Origin: Bacteroidaceae bacterium
GTDB taxonomy: Bacteria; Bacteroidota; Bacteroidia; Bacteroidales; Bacteroidaceae
Reading direction: 5' to 3'
Length of the DNA stretch: 64,000 nt
NCBI GenBank assembly: GCA_017651315.1
Contig: JAGCDE010000030.1
Span: 62,001 to 126,000 of the forward strand
Below the pieces are notes generated by a model. It was given only the letters and a program-made list of their open reading frames with translations, was not told the DNA's origin and did not search any database. Below, one piece after another: positions 1 through 8,533 of the stretch (positions are counted from its first letter, which is position 1; the number at the start of each line of letters is the position of its first letter). Made by a program: the position numbers and the translations under genes.

Positions 1-1185
1 GAGGGTATGGACATCCGCTATTTCGGCCCCGTTGACGGTCACAACGTCCAGAACCTGGTACGCATACTCTCCAACATCAAGAACATGCACGGTCCTAAAC
101 TGCTCCACATAAAAACCGTAAAGGGTAAGGGTTATGAACCTGCGGAAAAGGACTCAGAGCTCTGGCATGCGCCAGGACTGTTCGACAAGGAGACCGGTGA
201 ACGTATCATTAAATCGGACAACGGCATGCCGCCACTGCTTCAGGACGTGTTCGGTGAGACTTTGCTGGAACTCATGAAAGAGAACAGCCGCATAATAGGA
301 GTTACACCTGCCATGCCGATAGGCTGCAGCATGAACATTCCCATGAAAACATTCCCAAAACGCTGCTTTGATGTAGGCATTGCCGAAGGGCATGCCGTCA
401 CATTCTCAGCAGGACTTGCAAGCGAAGGAATGGTGCCTTTCTGCAACATATACTCATCCTTTCTCCAACGTGCCTATGACAATGTCATACACGATGTCGC
501 CATATCCCGCCTCAACGTGGTTCTCTGTCTTGACCGGGCCGGTCTGGTAGGTGAAGACGGGCCCACCCACCACGGGGCTTTTGACCTTGCTTTCCTAAGA
601 CCCATCCCCAACCTTACCATCGCCTCCCCGTACGATGAAATCCAGATGCGCAACCTTATGTACACTGCACAGCTGCCTGACCAGGGACCTTTTGTCATAA
701 GATACCCCCGCGGACGTGGCATTCTCACTGACTGGGAGAAACCCTTCGAGCCTGTTGTCGTAGGTACAGGCAGGAAACTCAAAGACGGTGAGGACGTGGC
801 GGTGCTTACCATAGGACCGATAGGAAATCTCGCCAGTCACGCCATCGGCCTATGGGAAGAACGGAATCCGGGCCGAAGCGCCGCCCACTATGACATGCGC
901 TTCCTAAAGCCCATAGATACCTCCATACTTCATGAAGTAGGTAAGAAATACAAGAGGGTAATTACCGTTGAAAACGGAGTAATCACAGGCGGGATGGGTT
1001 CCGCTGTAATGGAATTCATGGCCATGAACGGCTACACACCCTCTATCGTGCGTTTAGGACTTCCGGACCGGTTCGTGACACACGGTTCCGTCCCCCAACT
1101 GCTTCATCTGTGTAACCTCGACGAGGATGCGGTCATTGCAGCCCTCAACGGGGATAATTTCAACCCTCAAACCCAGGAGACATGA
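1..1185 (+). CDS. dxs: 1-deoxy-D-xylulose-5-phosphate synthase, C-terminal part (5' end outside window)
   Basis: This thiamine-diphosphate enzyme condenses pyruvate and glyceraldehyde-3-phosphate to DXP, the first step of the MEP isoprenoid pathway. The frame is open from base 1, so the gene starts upstream; 394 residues are visible. The first visible stretch (YFGPVDGHN) ends the N-terminal TPP domain. It is followed by the transketolase-like pyrimidine-binding domain with the family signature [15 protein letters not shown] and by the C-terminal transketolase domain. The stop overlaps the trkA start by four bases (ATGA), so it is translationally coupled to the potassium-uptake genes, which have no metabolic link. 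No truncation or frameshift is seen in the visible part. Confidence 0.96.
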   Translation, partial: EGMDIRYFGPVDGHNVQNLVRILSNIKNMHGPKLLHIKTVKGKGYEPAEKDSELWHAPGLFDKETGERIIKSDNGMPPLLQDVFGETLLELMKENSRIIGVTPAMPIGCSMNIPMKTFPKRCFDVGIAEGHAVTFSAGLASEGMVPFCNIYSSFLQRAYDNVIHDVAISRLNVVLCLDRAGLVGEDGPTHHGAFDLAFLRPIPNLTIASPYDEIQMRNLMYTAQLPDQGPFVIRYPRGRGILTDWEKPFEPVVVGTGRKLKDGEDVAVLTIGPIGNLASHAIGLWEERNPGRSAAHYDMRFLKPIDTSILHEVGKKYKRVITVENGVITGGMGSAVMEFMAMNGYTPSIVRLGLPDRFVTHGSVPQLLHLCNLDEDAVIAALNGDNFNPQTQET

Positions 1186-2519
1186 GAATAGTCATTGCAG
1201 GTGCCGGTAATGTAGGCACTCATCTGGCCAAACTCCTGTCAGGAGAGAACCAGGACATAACGCTCATTGATGAAAGTGAAGAGAAACTTGGACGCATGGA
1301 ATCCAACTTCGACCTTATGACAGTACAGGATTCACCTGTCACTTTCCGCGGTCTGAAGGAAGCCGGCACCGGCGATGCCGACCTGTTTGTGGCCGTCACT
1401 CCCGATGAGAGCCGCAATCTTATCGCATGTCAGCTCGCACACTATCTGGGAGCAAAAAAGACTGTCGCAAGAATTGACAACTACGAGTATCTTCTACCCA
1501 GGAACAAGGACTATTTCCTGAACACAGGCGTGGATTCACTCATCTACCCGGAGATGCTTGCAGCCAGTGAGATTGTGGCGGGTATGAGACTCAGTTGGAT
1601 CAGGCAGTGGTGGGAGTTCGCAGGAGGCGCCCTGGTCATGATGGGTGTCAAACTGCGCGAGAATGCCATGATTCTCGACAAGCCACTTTCCCTGCTCGGA
1701 AAAGAACTGCCATATCATATAGTGGCTATATTACGTGAAGGAGTGACCATAATTCCAAGCGGAAACGATACCATGCAAGCCGGTGACCTGGTCTATTTCA
1801 TGACCATGAAGAAACATATACCGCATATCAGGAAGATTGCAGGCAAGCAGCAACTGCCCGATGTCAGGGATGTAATCATAATGGGTGGCAGCAGGATAGC
1901 GGTACGTACAGCCCAGCTCATGCCGGACTACATGAACCTGAAGATAATCGAGAGCAACATGGACCGCTGCAACCGCCTCACCGAACTGGTGGATGACAGA
2001 GTGATGATAATAAACGGAGACGGTCGGGACCCGAGTCTGCTCACGAGCGAAGGTATCTCCCATACCGAGGCTTTCGTGGCATTGACTGACAATTCCGAAA
2101 CAAACATCCTGGCATGTCTTGCCGCCAAACGGTTCGGAGTGACCAAGACGATTGCAGAGGTGGAAAACATCGATTACATAAACATGGCCGAAAAGCTTGA
2201 TATAGGAACCGTCATAAACAAAAAGAAGATAGCGGCAAGCCATATCTACCAGATGATGCTTGACGCCGATGTGACAAACGTCAAGTGTCTTACCTTCGCC
2301 AATGCCGATGTTGCCGAATTCAATGTGAAGGAGGGTGCCCGCATAACACGCTATCCGGTCAAGGACATATCTCTTCCCCGCGGTGTTACTATCGGAGGAC
2401 TGATACGCGAAAAGGAAGCTGTGCTTGTAACAGGCAATACAACCATCCAGCCGGGAGACCATGTCGTTGTGTTCTGCCTTGAGGGAATGATAAAGACCAT
2501 AGAGAAGTTCTTCAATTGA
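1182..2519 (+). CDS. trkA: Trk potassium uptake system, NAD-binding regulatory subunit TrkA
   Basis: This is the cytoplasmic gating subunit of the Trk K+ transporter. At 445 residues it has the full double layout: a first RCK_N Rossmann domain with the dinucleotide motif GAGNVG at residues 7-12, a first TrkA_C domain near 140-220, a second RCK_N domain starting at about residue 230 (MGGSRIA 234-240), and a second TrkA_C domain at the end. The start overlaps the dxs stop by four bases and the stop overlaps the trkH start by four bases, so dxs-trkA-trkH form one coupled operon. Both nucleotide-binding halves look intact. Confidence 0.96.
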   Translation: MRIVIAGAGNVGTHLAKLLSGENQDITLIDESEEKLGRMESNFDLMTVQDSPVTFRGLKEAGTGDADLFVAVTPDESRNLIACQLAHYLGAKKTVARIDNYEYLLPRNKDYFLNTGVDSLIYPEMLAASEIVAGMRLSWIRQWWEFAGGALVMMGVKLRENAMILDKPLSLLGKELPYHIVAILREGVTIIPSGNDTMQAGDLVYFMTMKKHIPHIRKIAGKQQLPDVRDVIIMGGSRIAVRTAQLMPDYMNLKIIESNMDRCNRLTELVDDRVMIINGDGRDPSLLTSEGISHTEAFVALTDNSETNILACLAAKRFGVTKTIAEVENIDYINMAEKLDIGTVINKKKIAASHIYQMMLDADVTNVKCLTFANADVAEFNVKEGARITRYPVKDISLPRGVTIGGLIREKEAVLVTGNTTIQPGDHVVVFCLEGMIKTIEKFFN

Positions 2520-3979
2520 TACATCCAAGAATCATATACCGGATTTTAGGAATCCTGCTGTTGATTGAGGCAGGAATGCTTCTGAGTTGCTCATTGTTTC
2601 CTATATTCCTCGGTGAAAACGACCTTTTCGGATTTATCATGGGAGGTTTAGCCACTGCTGCCTCTGGTCTGGTTTTCCTTCTTTTCGGACAGAAGACTGA
2701 CCATAAAGAGTCAGGAATGACCCGACGGGACGGCTACATAGTGGTTGCGGCAAGTTGGCTGCTCTTTTCCGTATTCGGTTCCCTTCCTTATATGATAAGC
2801 GGATATATTACCGGTTTCACCGATGCTTTTTTCGAAACGATATCCGGATTCACCACGACCGGGGCAACCATAATCAAGGATGTGGAAACTCTTCCTCACG
2901 GACTTTTGTTCTGGCGCAGCCTGACCCAATGGATAGGAGGATTGGGAATCGTTTTCTTTACAGTCGTGGTACTTCCGGTATTCGGTGTCGGAGAGACACA
3001 ACTGTTCGCCGCAGAGGCTATAGGTCCCAGAAGACGGAAACTACACCCGAGAATAGGAATCAGCGGACGCTGGATACTTACTGTTTACCTCATAATAACA
3101 ATCCTCTGCACCATCGCTCTCAGATTATGCGGAATGGAACTGTTTGACAGTGTAAACCATGCCCTGTGTACAGCTGCCACAGGTGGTTTCTCCACCAAAA
3201 ACGCAAGCATTGCCTATTTCAATTCCCGCAGCATAGAATATGTTACAACATTTTTCATGTTCATCTCAGGCATAAATTACGGATTACTGTTTTTTGTGGC
3301 TTTTAAGGGAAAGGTACACAAGCTTCTGGAGGACACCGAATTCAAATGGTATCTGTTCGTTATTCTGCTCTTCACTGTTATAGTAGGTGTCAGCCTCTTC
3401 ATATCCACGCCATACGATGCTGCCGATGCCTTCCGCAATGCACTGTTCCATGTGACCGCCATCATAACGACTACGGGATTCACTACGACCGATTATACAC
3501 TGTGGCCACCCTTTATATGGATGATAATAGGGCTATGCATGTATCTTGGTGCCTGTGCCGGTTCCACATCGGGAGGAATGAAAGCTATAAGACTGGCAAT
3601 CCTGACAAAGACCATGCGCAATGAGTTCCATCGCATTCTGCATCCTAACGCTGTCATTCCCGTAAGAATAAACGGAAAGGTAATCCCCCAGTCCACAAGG
3701 CACAGCGTCCTTACATTCAGTCTGTTCTTTCTGGCACTGGTATTCTTCGGCTGGTTTTTCTATCTTGCCATCGGGGTTGACATCACCGATGCATACGGAA
3801 CCTCTCTCTCATGTCTGAGCAACATAGGATTGACCATCGGAAACCATGGTTGCAATATTCCCTGGGATAATATGCCGGTATTGGGCAAATGGTTCTCAGC
3901 CTTCCTTATGGTTGTCGGCCGGCTGGAGGTCTTTGCTGTCCTGCTGTTGCTCACCCCCTCTTTCTGGAAGCATAGATAA
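2516..3979 (+). CDS. trkH: Trk potassium uptake system, membrane subunit TrkH
   Basis: This is the inner-membrane K+-translocating subunit, 487 residues and very hydrophobic. Four pore-loop repeats typical of the TrkH/KtrB superfamily can be read: SGFTTTGAT, ATGGFSTKN, TTTGFTTTD and SNIGLTIGNHG. It acts with TrkA, encoded directly upstream with a four-base overlap. Its last 84 bases overlap, on the opposite strand, the 3' end of the DUF4435 gene, so the two transcripts converge and share antisense sequence. There is no hairpin terminator between them. Confidence 0.96.
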   Translation: MIHPRIIYRILGILLLIEAGMLLSCSLFPIFLGENDLFGFIMGGLATAASGLVFLLFGQKTDHKESGMTRRDGYIVVAASWLLFSVFGSLPYMISGYITGFTDAFFETISGFTTTGATIIKDVETLPHGLLFWRSLTQWIGGLGIVFFTVVVLPVFGVGETQLFAAEAIGPRRRKLHPRIGISGRWILTVYLIITILCTIALRLCGMELFDSVNHALCTAATGGFSTKNASIAYFNSRSIEYVTTFFMFISGINYGLLFFVAFKGKVHKLLEDTEFKWYLFVILLFTVIVGVSLFISTPYDAADAFRNALFHVTAIITTTGFTTTDYTLWPPFIWMIIGLCMYLGACAGSTSGGMKAIRLAILTKTMRNEFHRILHPNAVIPVRINGKVIPQSTRHSVLTFSLFFLALVFFGWFFYLAIGVDITDAYGTSLSCLSNIGLTIGNHGCNIPWDNMPVLGKWFSAFLMVVGRLEVFAVLLLLTPSFWKHR

Positions 3980-4960
3980 GAAGCGTCTCATATCTTCGCG
4001 CATCTTTTCATATAGCTCGCATTCCCTGTAATGCGTATTCTTCCGCAATGCTTCCATTATACCCATCTGACTGTGCTGGTAGGCACTTATCTCATTACGG
4101 TACTGCTGGTCATGCACCGCATAACGCCGGATATCCGATTCCCTTTCCTGCCTGAGCCTGGTGCAGACGGGTGTAAGTAGCTTAAGTATCACATTCTCCA
4201 CCAGGTGATGCCCTTGCAGATACAGATAAGTCTCCTTTTCCCTGACTCCCAGTCCGGACAACTCCTTACTTATAGCTTCAACTTCGGCTATAGCGTCCGG
4301 ATGGCTGGCCGCCAAGGAATTGATTTTGCGCCTTACCCTGTCCGATGTAGCAATAATCGCATTCTGCGGATGCTTTATATCCACAGTCTTGAGGCGTATG
4401 TCAACATTCAGGTCCTGCATACTGAACAAGTTGTGCAGTCTTTTCCGGTAGAACCAGATATTCCATACGAAAAGAGGATACACAGCTATCGAGTACATCT
4501 CCATGAAAGCTTCAAAATCAACTATCCTGCGGTCATTCAGAGTACACTGCACACAGATATTGTGAAGACTGCCGGAATAGCATTGATAGTTCTCTATTGC
4601 GTATGTATAGGTTTGTATTACGTACGGATTGGATAATATTTCCTTAGAGGCGTTGGTCGCGCCCTGAAGCAGCCAGTCATAATCACTGTCAACACAGGCT
4701 ATCATGTATTTCCCCAGGTTCCTGTGCTCTATACAGGAACGTAAGGCCGATTTCTTTCCTTTTGTCAGACCACCCTTATCCGGTAGCATTATCTGAAAAT
4801 ACCATGAGTCATTCTCAAATTCATCCAGCAGCAGACGCCAGAAGGCAACATCGTCATAGCTCTCTACAAAGGCTATGATTCTACCCCTTTTCCTGTCAGG
4901 AAGAAGCCGGTTGGCGGCCTCGACATAGCGTGAGTTTACATTGTCGATCAGTCTTTTCAT
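3896..4960 (-). CDS. DUF4435 (TOPRIM-like) protein, probable effector partner of the upstream ATPase
   Basis: The 354-residue protein matches the DUF4435 pattern, a family related to TOPRIM nucleases. An N-terminal beta strand ends in a conserved Glu within FVESYDD (E33), and a later strand carries DxD in CVDSDYDW (D91, D93), the expected metal-binding E...DxD set. DUF4435 is the domain of AriB, the toxic effector of the PARIS anti-phage system, which works with the ATPase AriA. The gene begins 22 bases after an AAA ATPase gene on the same strand, the ariA-ariB order. The C-terminal ~27 residues are read from sequence antisense to trkH and are low in complexity (ERGGEQQQDSKD). A defence role is inferred from family and pairing; a housekeeping DNA-metabolism role is possible. 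Confidence 0.75.
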   Translation of the reverse strand: MKRLIDNVNSRYVEAANRLLPDRKRGRIIAFVESYDDVAFWRLLLDEFENDSWYFQIMLPDKGGLTKGKKSALRSCIEHRNLGKYMIACVDSDYDWLLQGATNASKEILSNPYVIQTYTYAIENYQCYSGSLHNICVQCTLNDRRIVDFEAFMEMYSIAVYPLFVWNIWFYRKRLHNLFSMQDLNVDIRLKTVDIKHPQNAIIATSDRVRRKINSLAASHPDAIAEVEAISKELSGLGVREKETYLYLQGHHLVENVILKLLTPVCTRLRQERESDIRRYAVHDQQYRNEISAYQHSQMGIMEALRKNTHYRECELYEKMREDMRRFLSMLPERGGEQQQDSKDLQPADNHKEG

Positions 4961-4982
4961 AGTCTGATGCCTTCCGGGGAAC

Positions 4983-5804
4983 TCATTTTACGGTAATATC
5001 GTTCACCTCGGTCACAGCCTCCATCCAACCGTCCATAATGACAGCGGGAGAATGTGTAGTCATGATAATCTGCACATTCGGGTTCATATCCCTGACTCTC
5101 GACACCAGCTGCTGCTGCCATTCTATATGCAGTGATATCTCCGGCTCATCCATAAGCAGCACGTACGGCTGGTTATCCTGGACCAGAAGAGTGAGAAGAA
5201 TGACCAGAAGCTGTTTTTCACCGGAAGAGAGGCTGTACGGAAGAAGTCTCACCCCAAACTGGTCAAACAGGATTTCATTGCTTGACCTGACAATTTTCTT
5301 GCCGGTATCGGAAAACAGCTCATCAATGAAATCCATGAACTGGACTCTCGGTCTGGAAACCTTCTGGGCCTCCTCAATCTTTTCCGGCTCTCCGGATGTC
5401 AGCAGATTTATGGTACGGTTACCTATATTAACCTGATAATCAAGATAACGTCGTTGAAGTTTGTAGAGCTGCCAGTCCAGTTCGGAAACCACGCTCCTGT
5501 CCGACATCTTTTCAAGCAGATTACTGTGCATCAAAGGACGGTCAATGCTACGGATCACATCATAACGGATCTTTTTCCTTCCGTCGGGAAAATATTGGAT
5601 CGAAACCTCCGGAGCATCATCCTGGGATTCTCCGGAAAGATAATCTAAACGCGCAACAGTCTTGTTAAGGATTGTACTCTTTCCTGTACCGTTCAATCCA
5701 CTCAGAATATTGACATCAGGACGCAGATCCCATACTATATGCTTACGCCCCCAAAGAGAATCAATCTCTATTCGACTTATACCGTCAGCATACTCGTTCT
5801 CCAT
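4983..5804 (-). CDS. AAA/ABC-type ATPase (AAA_15/21-like), partner of DUF4435 protein
   Basis: This 273-residue ATPase has Walker A GLNGTGKST (36-44), ABC-type signature LSSGEKQ (192-198), Walker B YVLLMDEPE (214-222) and a switch histidine in TTHSP (249-253). That set is typical of the AAA_15/AAA_21 ATPases of OLD, Gabija and PARIS systems. It lacks its own TOPRIM domain, which is supplied by the next gene 22 bases downstream. It is shorter than the AriA proteins I know of, with only a small helical insertion between Walker A and the signature. I use the ATG at 5804 rather than the upstream ATG at 5879, because the extra 25 residues are Phe/Tyr-rich and come from AT-rich leader sequence. Seven of eight bases of a -7 box (TACTTTTA) lie at 5836-5843. 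Confidence 0.8.
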   Translation of the reverse strand: MENEYADGISRIEIDSLWGRKHIVWDLRPDVNILSGLNGTGKSTILNKTVARLDYLSGESQDDAPEVSIQYFPDGRKKIRYDVIRSIDRPLMHSNLLEKMSDRSVVSELDWQLYKLQRRYLDYQVNIGNRTINLLTSGEPEKIEEAQKVSRPRVQFMDFIDELFSDTGKKIVRSSNEILFDQFGVRLLPYSLSSGEKQLLVILLTLLVQDNQPYVLLMDEPEISLHIEWQQQLVSRVRDMNPNVQIIMTTHSPAVIMDGWMEAVTEVNDITVK

Positions 5805-6021
5805 ATGAAATAAGTAATCATCTGTTGATTTTCCGTAAAAGTACAAAAAATGAAAAAAGAGGTATACAAAAAAGTACACATTTTATGATATTGTGTCCCT
5901 GATAGCCTTGCCGGCTGTCCTGTTTTCACTTTATCAGCACGCTGACTGAAACCAACCCTACAGAACCTTGATAGGCTAATTCAAACTTCAATACGGTAAA
6001 GGAATGATTAATGACAGAATA
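5805..6021. other. Intergenic region between argE and the ATPase/DUF4435 pair
   Basis: No gene is visible. The part next to the ATPase gene is AT-rich and holds two imperfect TAnnTTTG-like boxes on the minus strand, so the pair probably has its own promoter rather than reading through from argE. I see no strong hairpin terminator for argE; only a weak CAGC/GCTG stem near 5936-5945. Confidence 0.5.
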
Positions 6022-7086
6022 TCAAAGAATGAAAGTCCCATCAAGAAGTTTCAGATAAGTAGGCAGTGCTTTCTTCAGTTCATTAACATGTATGAATTCA
6101 TCGGCTGAATGAGAACGGGATGATTCACCGGGGCCAAGCTTGAATGACGGGAAGTCCAAGACAGCCTGATCAGACAAAGTAGGTGATCCGTATGGTATCA
6201 TACCTAAACTGAGAGCTTTGATTATTAAAGGATGATGTATATCTATTCCCGATGAATTAAGATTGAAGGAACGCGCTTTTACCTCACACCATTCAGGCAA
6301 TTGGAAACTGATTATATCAAACACCTCATGATTTGAATAGAGTTCATTGGTGCGTATATCGGCAGTAAAATAACAGGTATCCGGAATAACATTGTGCTGT
6401 GTCCCTGCATTTATCATTGTAATGGTGAACTTGACAGGACCGAGCAAGTCCGACACTTTATCAAAACTGATTGTACGCAGTTTCTCAATCAGTTCAGTTG
6501 CGCGGTACAAGGCATTGATACCTTCGTTACGGGCTGCATGTCCTGCCTTGCCGTGTACCGTAAAGTCCAATACCATAAGCCCCTTCTCGGCAATGGCCGG
6601 CTGCATGCCGGTAGGTTCACCTATCAGTGCCACGTCAATATGAGGCAGTTTCTTCACAGCCAGCTTCATTCCACCCTGACCGTTCACCTCCTCCTCTGCT
6701 GTAGCGAGGAAAAGCGGATTATACGGCTGTTCCTTCTTATCCAGCTCATAGAACGTATAGAGCAGCGACACCAGTCCCGCCCCATCATCATTGCTGCCCA
6801 GACCGTAAAGCTTTCCCTCCTCCTCTACCGGAGTGAAAGGATCCCTCGTCCATCCGGCCACCGGCTTTACGGTATCCATGTGGCTGTTAAGCAGCAACGT
6901 GGGTTTGGAAGCATCATAGTGGTGCGGATAACACAGCAGGTTCAGCCCTAAGCACTCCGGCTCATAGCCGTGACGCTCCATATCGGCCTTCATTATTGCC
7001 GATACCTCATGCTCGCTCCGTGTAACTGACGGAGTGGATATAAGCTTCTTGAGCAATTCAAGCTGTTCCGTGTATGACTGTTCCAT
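6022..7086 (-). CDS. argE: M20 family N-acyl-ornithine deacylase (ArgE-like)
   Basis: This zinc-dependent amidohydrolase releases ornithine from its N-acyl form in arginine synthesis; Bacteroides enzymes of this type are known to use N-succinyl intermediates. The 354-residue protein keeps the M20 set: NSHMDTVKP (H69, D71), SNDDGAG (D100/D101), the catalytic EEE at 131-133, GEPT (E157) and a C-terminal SRSHSADE supplying the last metal His. A dimerisation domain lies between about 165 and 275. An exact -7 box (TATTTTTG, 7098-7091) sits just before the ATG, so it probably has its own promoter despite following the MATE gene by 18 bases. No other arginine genes are in the window. Confidence 0.88.
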   Translation of the reverse strand: MEQSYTEQLELLKKLISTPSVTRSEHEVSAIMKADMERHGYEPECLGLNLLCYPHHYDASKPTLLLNSHMDTVKPVAGWTRDPFTPVEEEGKLYGLGSNDDGAGLVSLLYTFYELDKKEQPYNPLFLATAEEEVNGQGGMKLAVKKLPHIDVALIGEPTGMQPAIAEKGLMVLDFTVHGKAGHAARNEGINALYRATELIEKLRTISFDKVSDLLGPVKFTITMINAGTQHNVIPDTCYFTADIRTNELYSNHEVFDIISFQLPEWCEVKARSFNLNSSGIDIHHPLIIKALSLGMIPYGSPTLSDQAVLDFPSFKLGPGESSRSHSADEFIHVNELKKALPTYLKLLDGTFIL

Positions 7087-7090
7087 GCTG

Positions 7091-7098
7091 CAAAAATA
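7091..7098 (-). promoter_or_regulatory. -7 box of argE (TATTTTTG)
   Basis: An exact match to the Bacteroidota -7 consensus TAnnTTTG on the minus strand, ending four bases before the ATG at 7086. With transcription starting about seven bases after the box, the mRNA would have no leader. A clear -33 TTTG is not seen at 19-20 bases. Confidence 0.5.
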
Positions 7099-7104
7099 GA
7101 GGTT

Positions 7105-8502
7105 TTATGTAAATTGACCTCTCTCACGGGCGGAAAGTTCCCGAATCATGCCTATTGCGAAAGGCAGAGCCAACGAGAATGTCAGCACATCGGCCGTAGC
7201 CATAGTAGCCTCAAGACCTTTAAGCCCCCAGATGGCCGGCAGTATGAAGAGAGTGGGATAGAACGCTATCCCGTGGCGTGTCATAGCCAGCAGGGTGGCC
7301 CGTCCGGTCCGGCGGATGTTCTGCAGCAGCATGTTTGTAGGAGTAGTCAGGCCCACCAGCGGGAAAGCCACGCACTGCCACCGCAGCACCACAGTACCAA
7401 TCCGAATAAGCTCCGGATCCTCATCACGGAAGAAAGCAATTATCTCCGGCGCAAATAACCAACCTGCCGCTGATGTCACAATCAGTATTACCACGCATAA
7501 CCCTATTGTAAACAGGTAGGACTCCCTTACGCGGCCATATAGACGTGCTCCCCAGTTGAATCCGCATACCGGTTGGAATCCCTGGCCCACACCCAGTATA
7601 ACCGCCATGGCAGTCTGCATTACGCGCGCCACCACAGTGAAGGCGGCTATTGTGGATGCTTCCTGTCCCTCAAGCGCATAGCTTGCAGCCGCCCAGTTCA
7701 TGCAGATGGCCGATATGCTGGAGAGTGACTGACGCATCAGCGACGGCAGTCCACCCGCCCCTATCTCACGGTAACGCTCCATTGACGGGGCAAAGTTACG
7801 CAGACTTATATGCACATTACCCGGCAATGTGGTAGTCCACAGCAGCAGGCACCATGATATGAACTGACTTACAAGTGTGGCCAGCGATGCGCCGCTCACC
7901 CCCATCCCCAACCGGTTTATCAGCAGCCAGTCAAAGAATATGTTCAGCACCATTCCCACCGCAATGCCAATCATGGCCAGCATGGCATTGCCCTGCAGAC
8001 GCAGCTGGTTGTTAAGCGTCATCTGCGATATCAGGAACGGGGTTGCAATCAGAATCCACCTGAGGTAGGCGTTGGAGTAAGGCACCACATCGGGAGTAGC
8101 ACCTAAAAGCCGTGACAGAGGTGTCACAAACAGAATGCCCAGCACCATGAACACCAGTCCCACCAGGAACGATGACAGAAATCCCGTAGCTGCCATCTTT
8201 CCTGCCCCTTCGGCATCACGGGCACCTAATGCACGTGACATATAGTTGCCCGACCCGTGCCCAAAAAAGAATCCCGTAGCCTGTATGAGTGACTGATATG
8301 CGAAAGCCACACCCACACCCGCCGTAGCGACAGTGCTGATGTGGCCCACAAACCATGAATCTACAATATTGTAGATGGCCGAAATGGACATACTTATGAT
8401 GGTGGGCACCGCCAGGCTTAGTACCAGCCGTGGAACCGGAGTCTCGGTGAGTCTGCGGTAACGCGCCTCACTCCTAAGTATGTCATTATTGTCGTTGTGC
8501 AC
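7105..8502 (-). CDS. MATE family multidrug/sodium antiporter
   Basis: A 465-residue inner-membrane exporter of the MATE family (DinF/NorM-like branch), with about twelve hydrophobic segments and the typical N-terminal stretch LVLSLAVPTIISMSISAIYN followed by VDSWFVG. The substrate cannot be told from sequence. Translation starts at GTG (8502-8500), preceded at ten bases by AGGAG, one of the few good Shine-Dalgarno sites here. An exact -7 box (TAATTTTG, 8529-8522) lies between the acyl-CoA dehydrogenase stop and this start, so it can be transcribed independently of the etf operon. argE follows 18 bases downstream. Confidence 0.93.
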   Translation of the reverse strand: MHNDNNDILRSEARYRRLTETPVPRLVLSLAVPTIISMSISAIYNIVDSWFVGHISTVATAGVGVAFAYQSLIQATGFFFGHGSGNYMSRALGARDAEGAGKMAATGFLSSFLVGLVFMVLGILFVTPLSRLLGATPDVVPYSNAYLRWILIATPFLISQMTLNNQLRLQGNAMLAMIGIAVGMVLNIFFDWLLINRLGMGVSGASLATLVSQFISWCLLLWTTTLPGNVHISLRNFAPSMERYREIGAGGLPSLMRQSLSSISAICMNWAAASYALEGQEASTIAAFTVVARVMQTAMAVILGVGQGFQPVCGFNWGARLYGRVRESYLFTIGLCVVILIVTSAAGWLFAPEIIAFFRDEDPELIRIGTVVLRWQCVAFPLVGLTTPTNMLLQNIRRTGRATLLAMTRHGIAFYPTLFILPAIWGLKGLEATMATADVLTFSLALPFAIGMIRELSARERGQFT

Positions 8503-8521
8503 CAGAATCGTTCTCCTGGTA

Positions 8522-8529
8522 CAAAATTA
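8522..8529 (-). promoter_or_regulatory. -7 box and Shine-Dalgarno of the MATE gene
   Basis: TAATTTTG on the minus strand matches TAnnTTTG exactly, 19 bases before the GTG start. The AGGAG downstream of it supports the GTG as the true start. Confidence 0.55.
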
Positions 8530-8533
8530 CTCA

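Noticed and set aside
1731-2528. 265-codon open frame on the minus strand
   Set aside because: Antisense shadow of trkA, rich in His/Tyr/Cys as expected from reversed codons.
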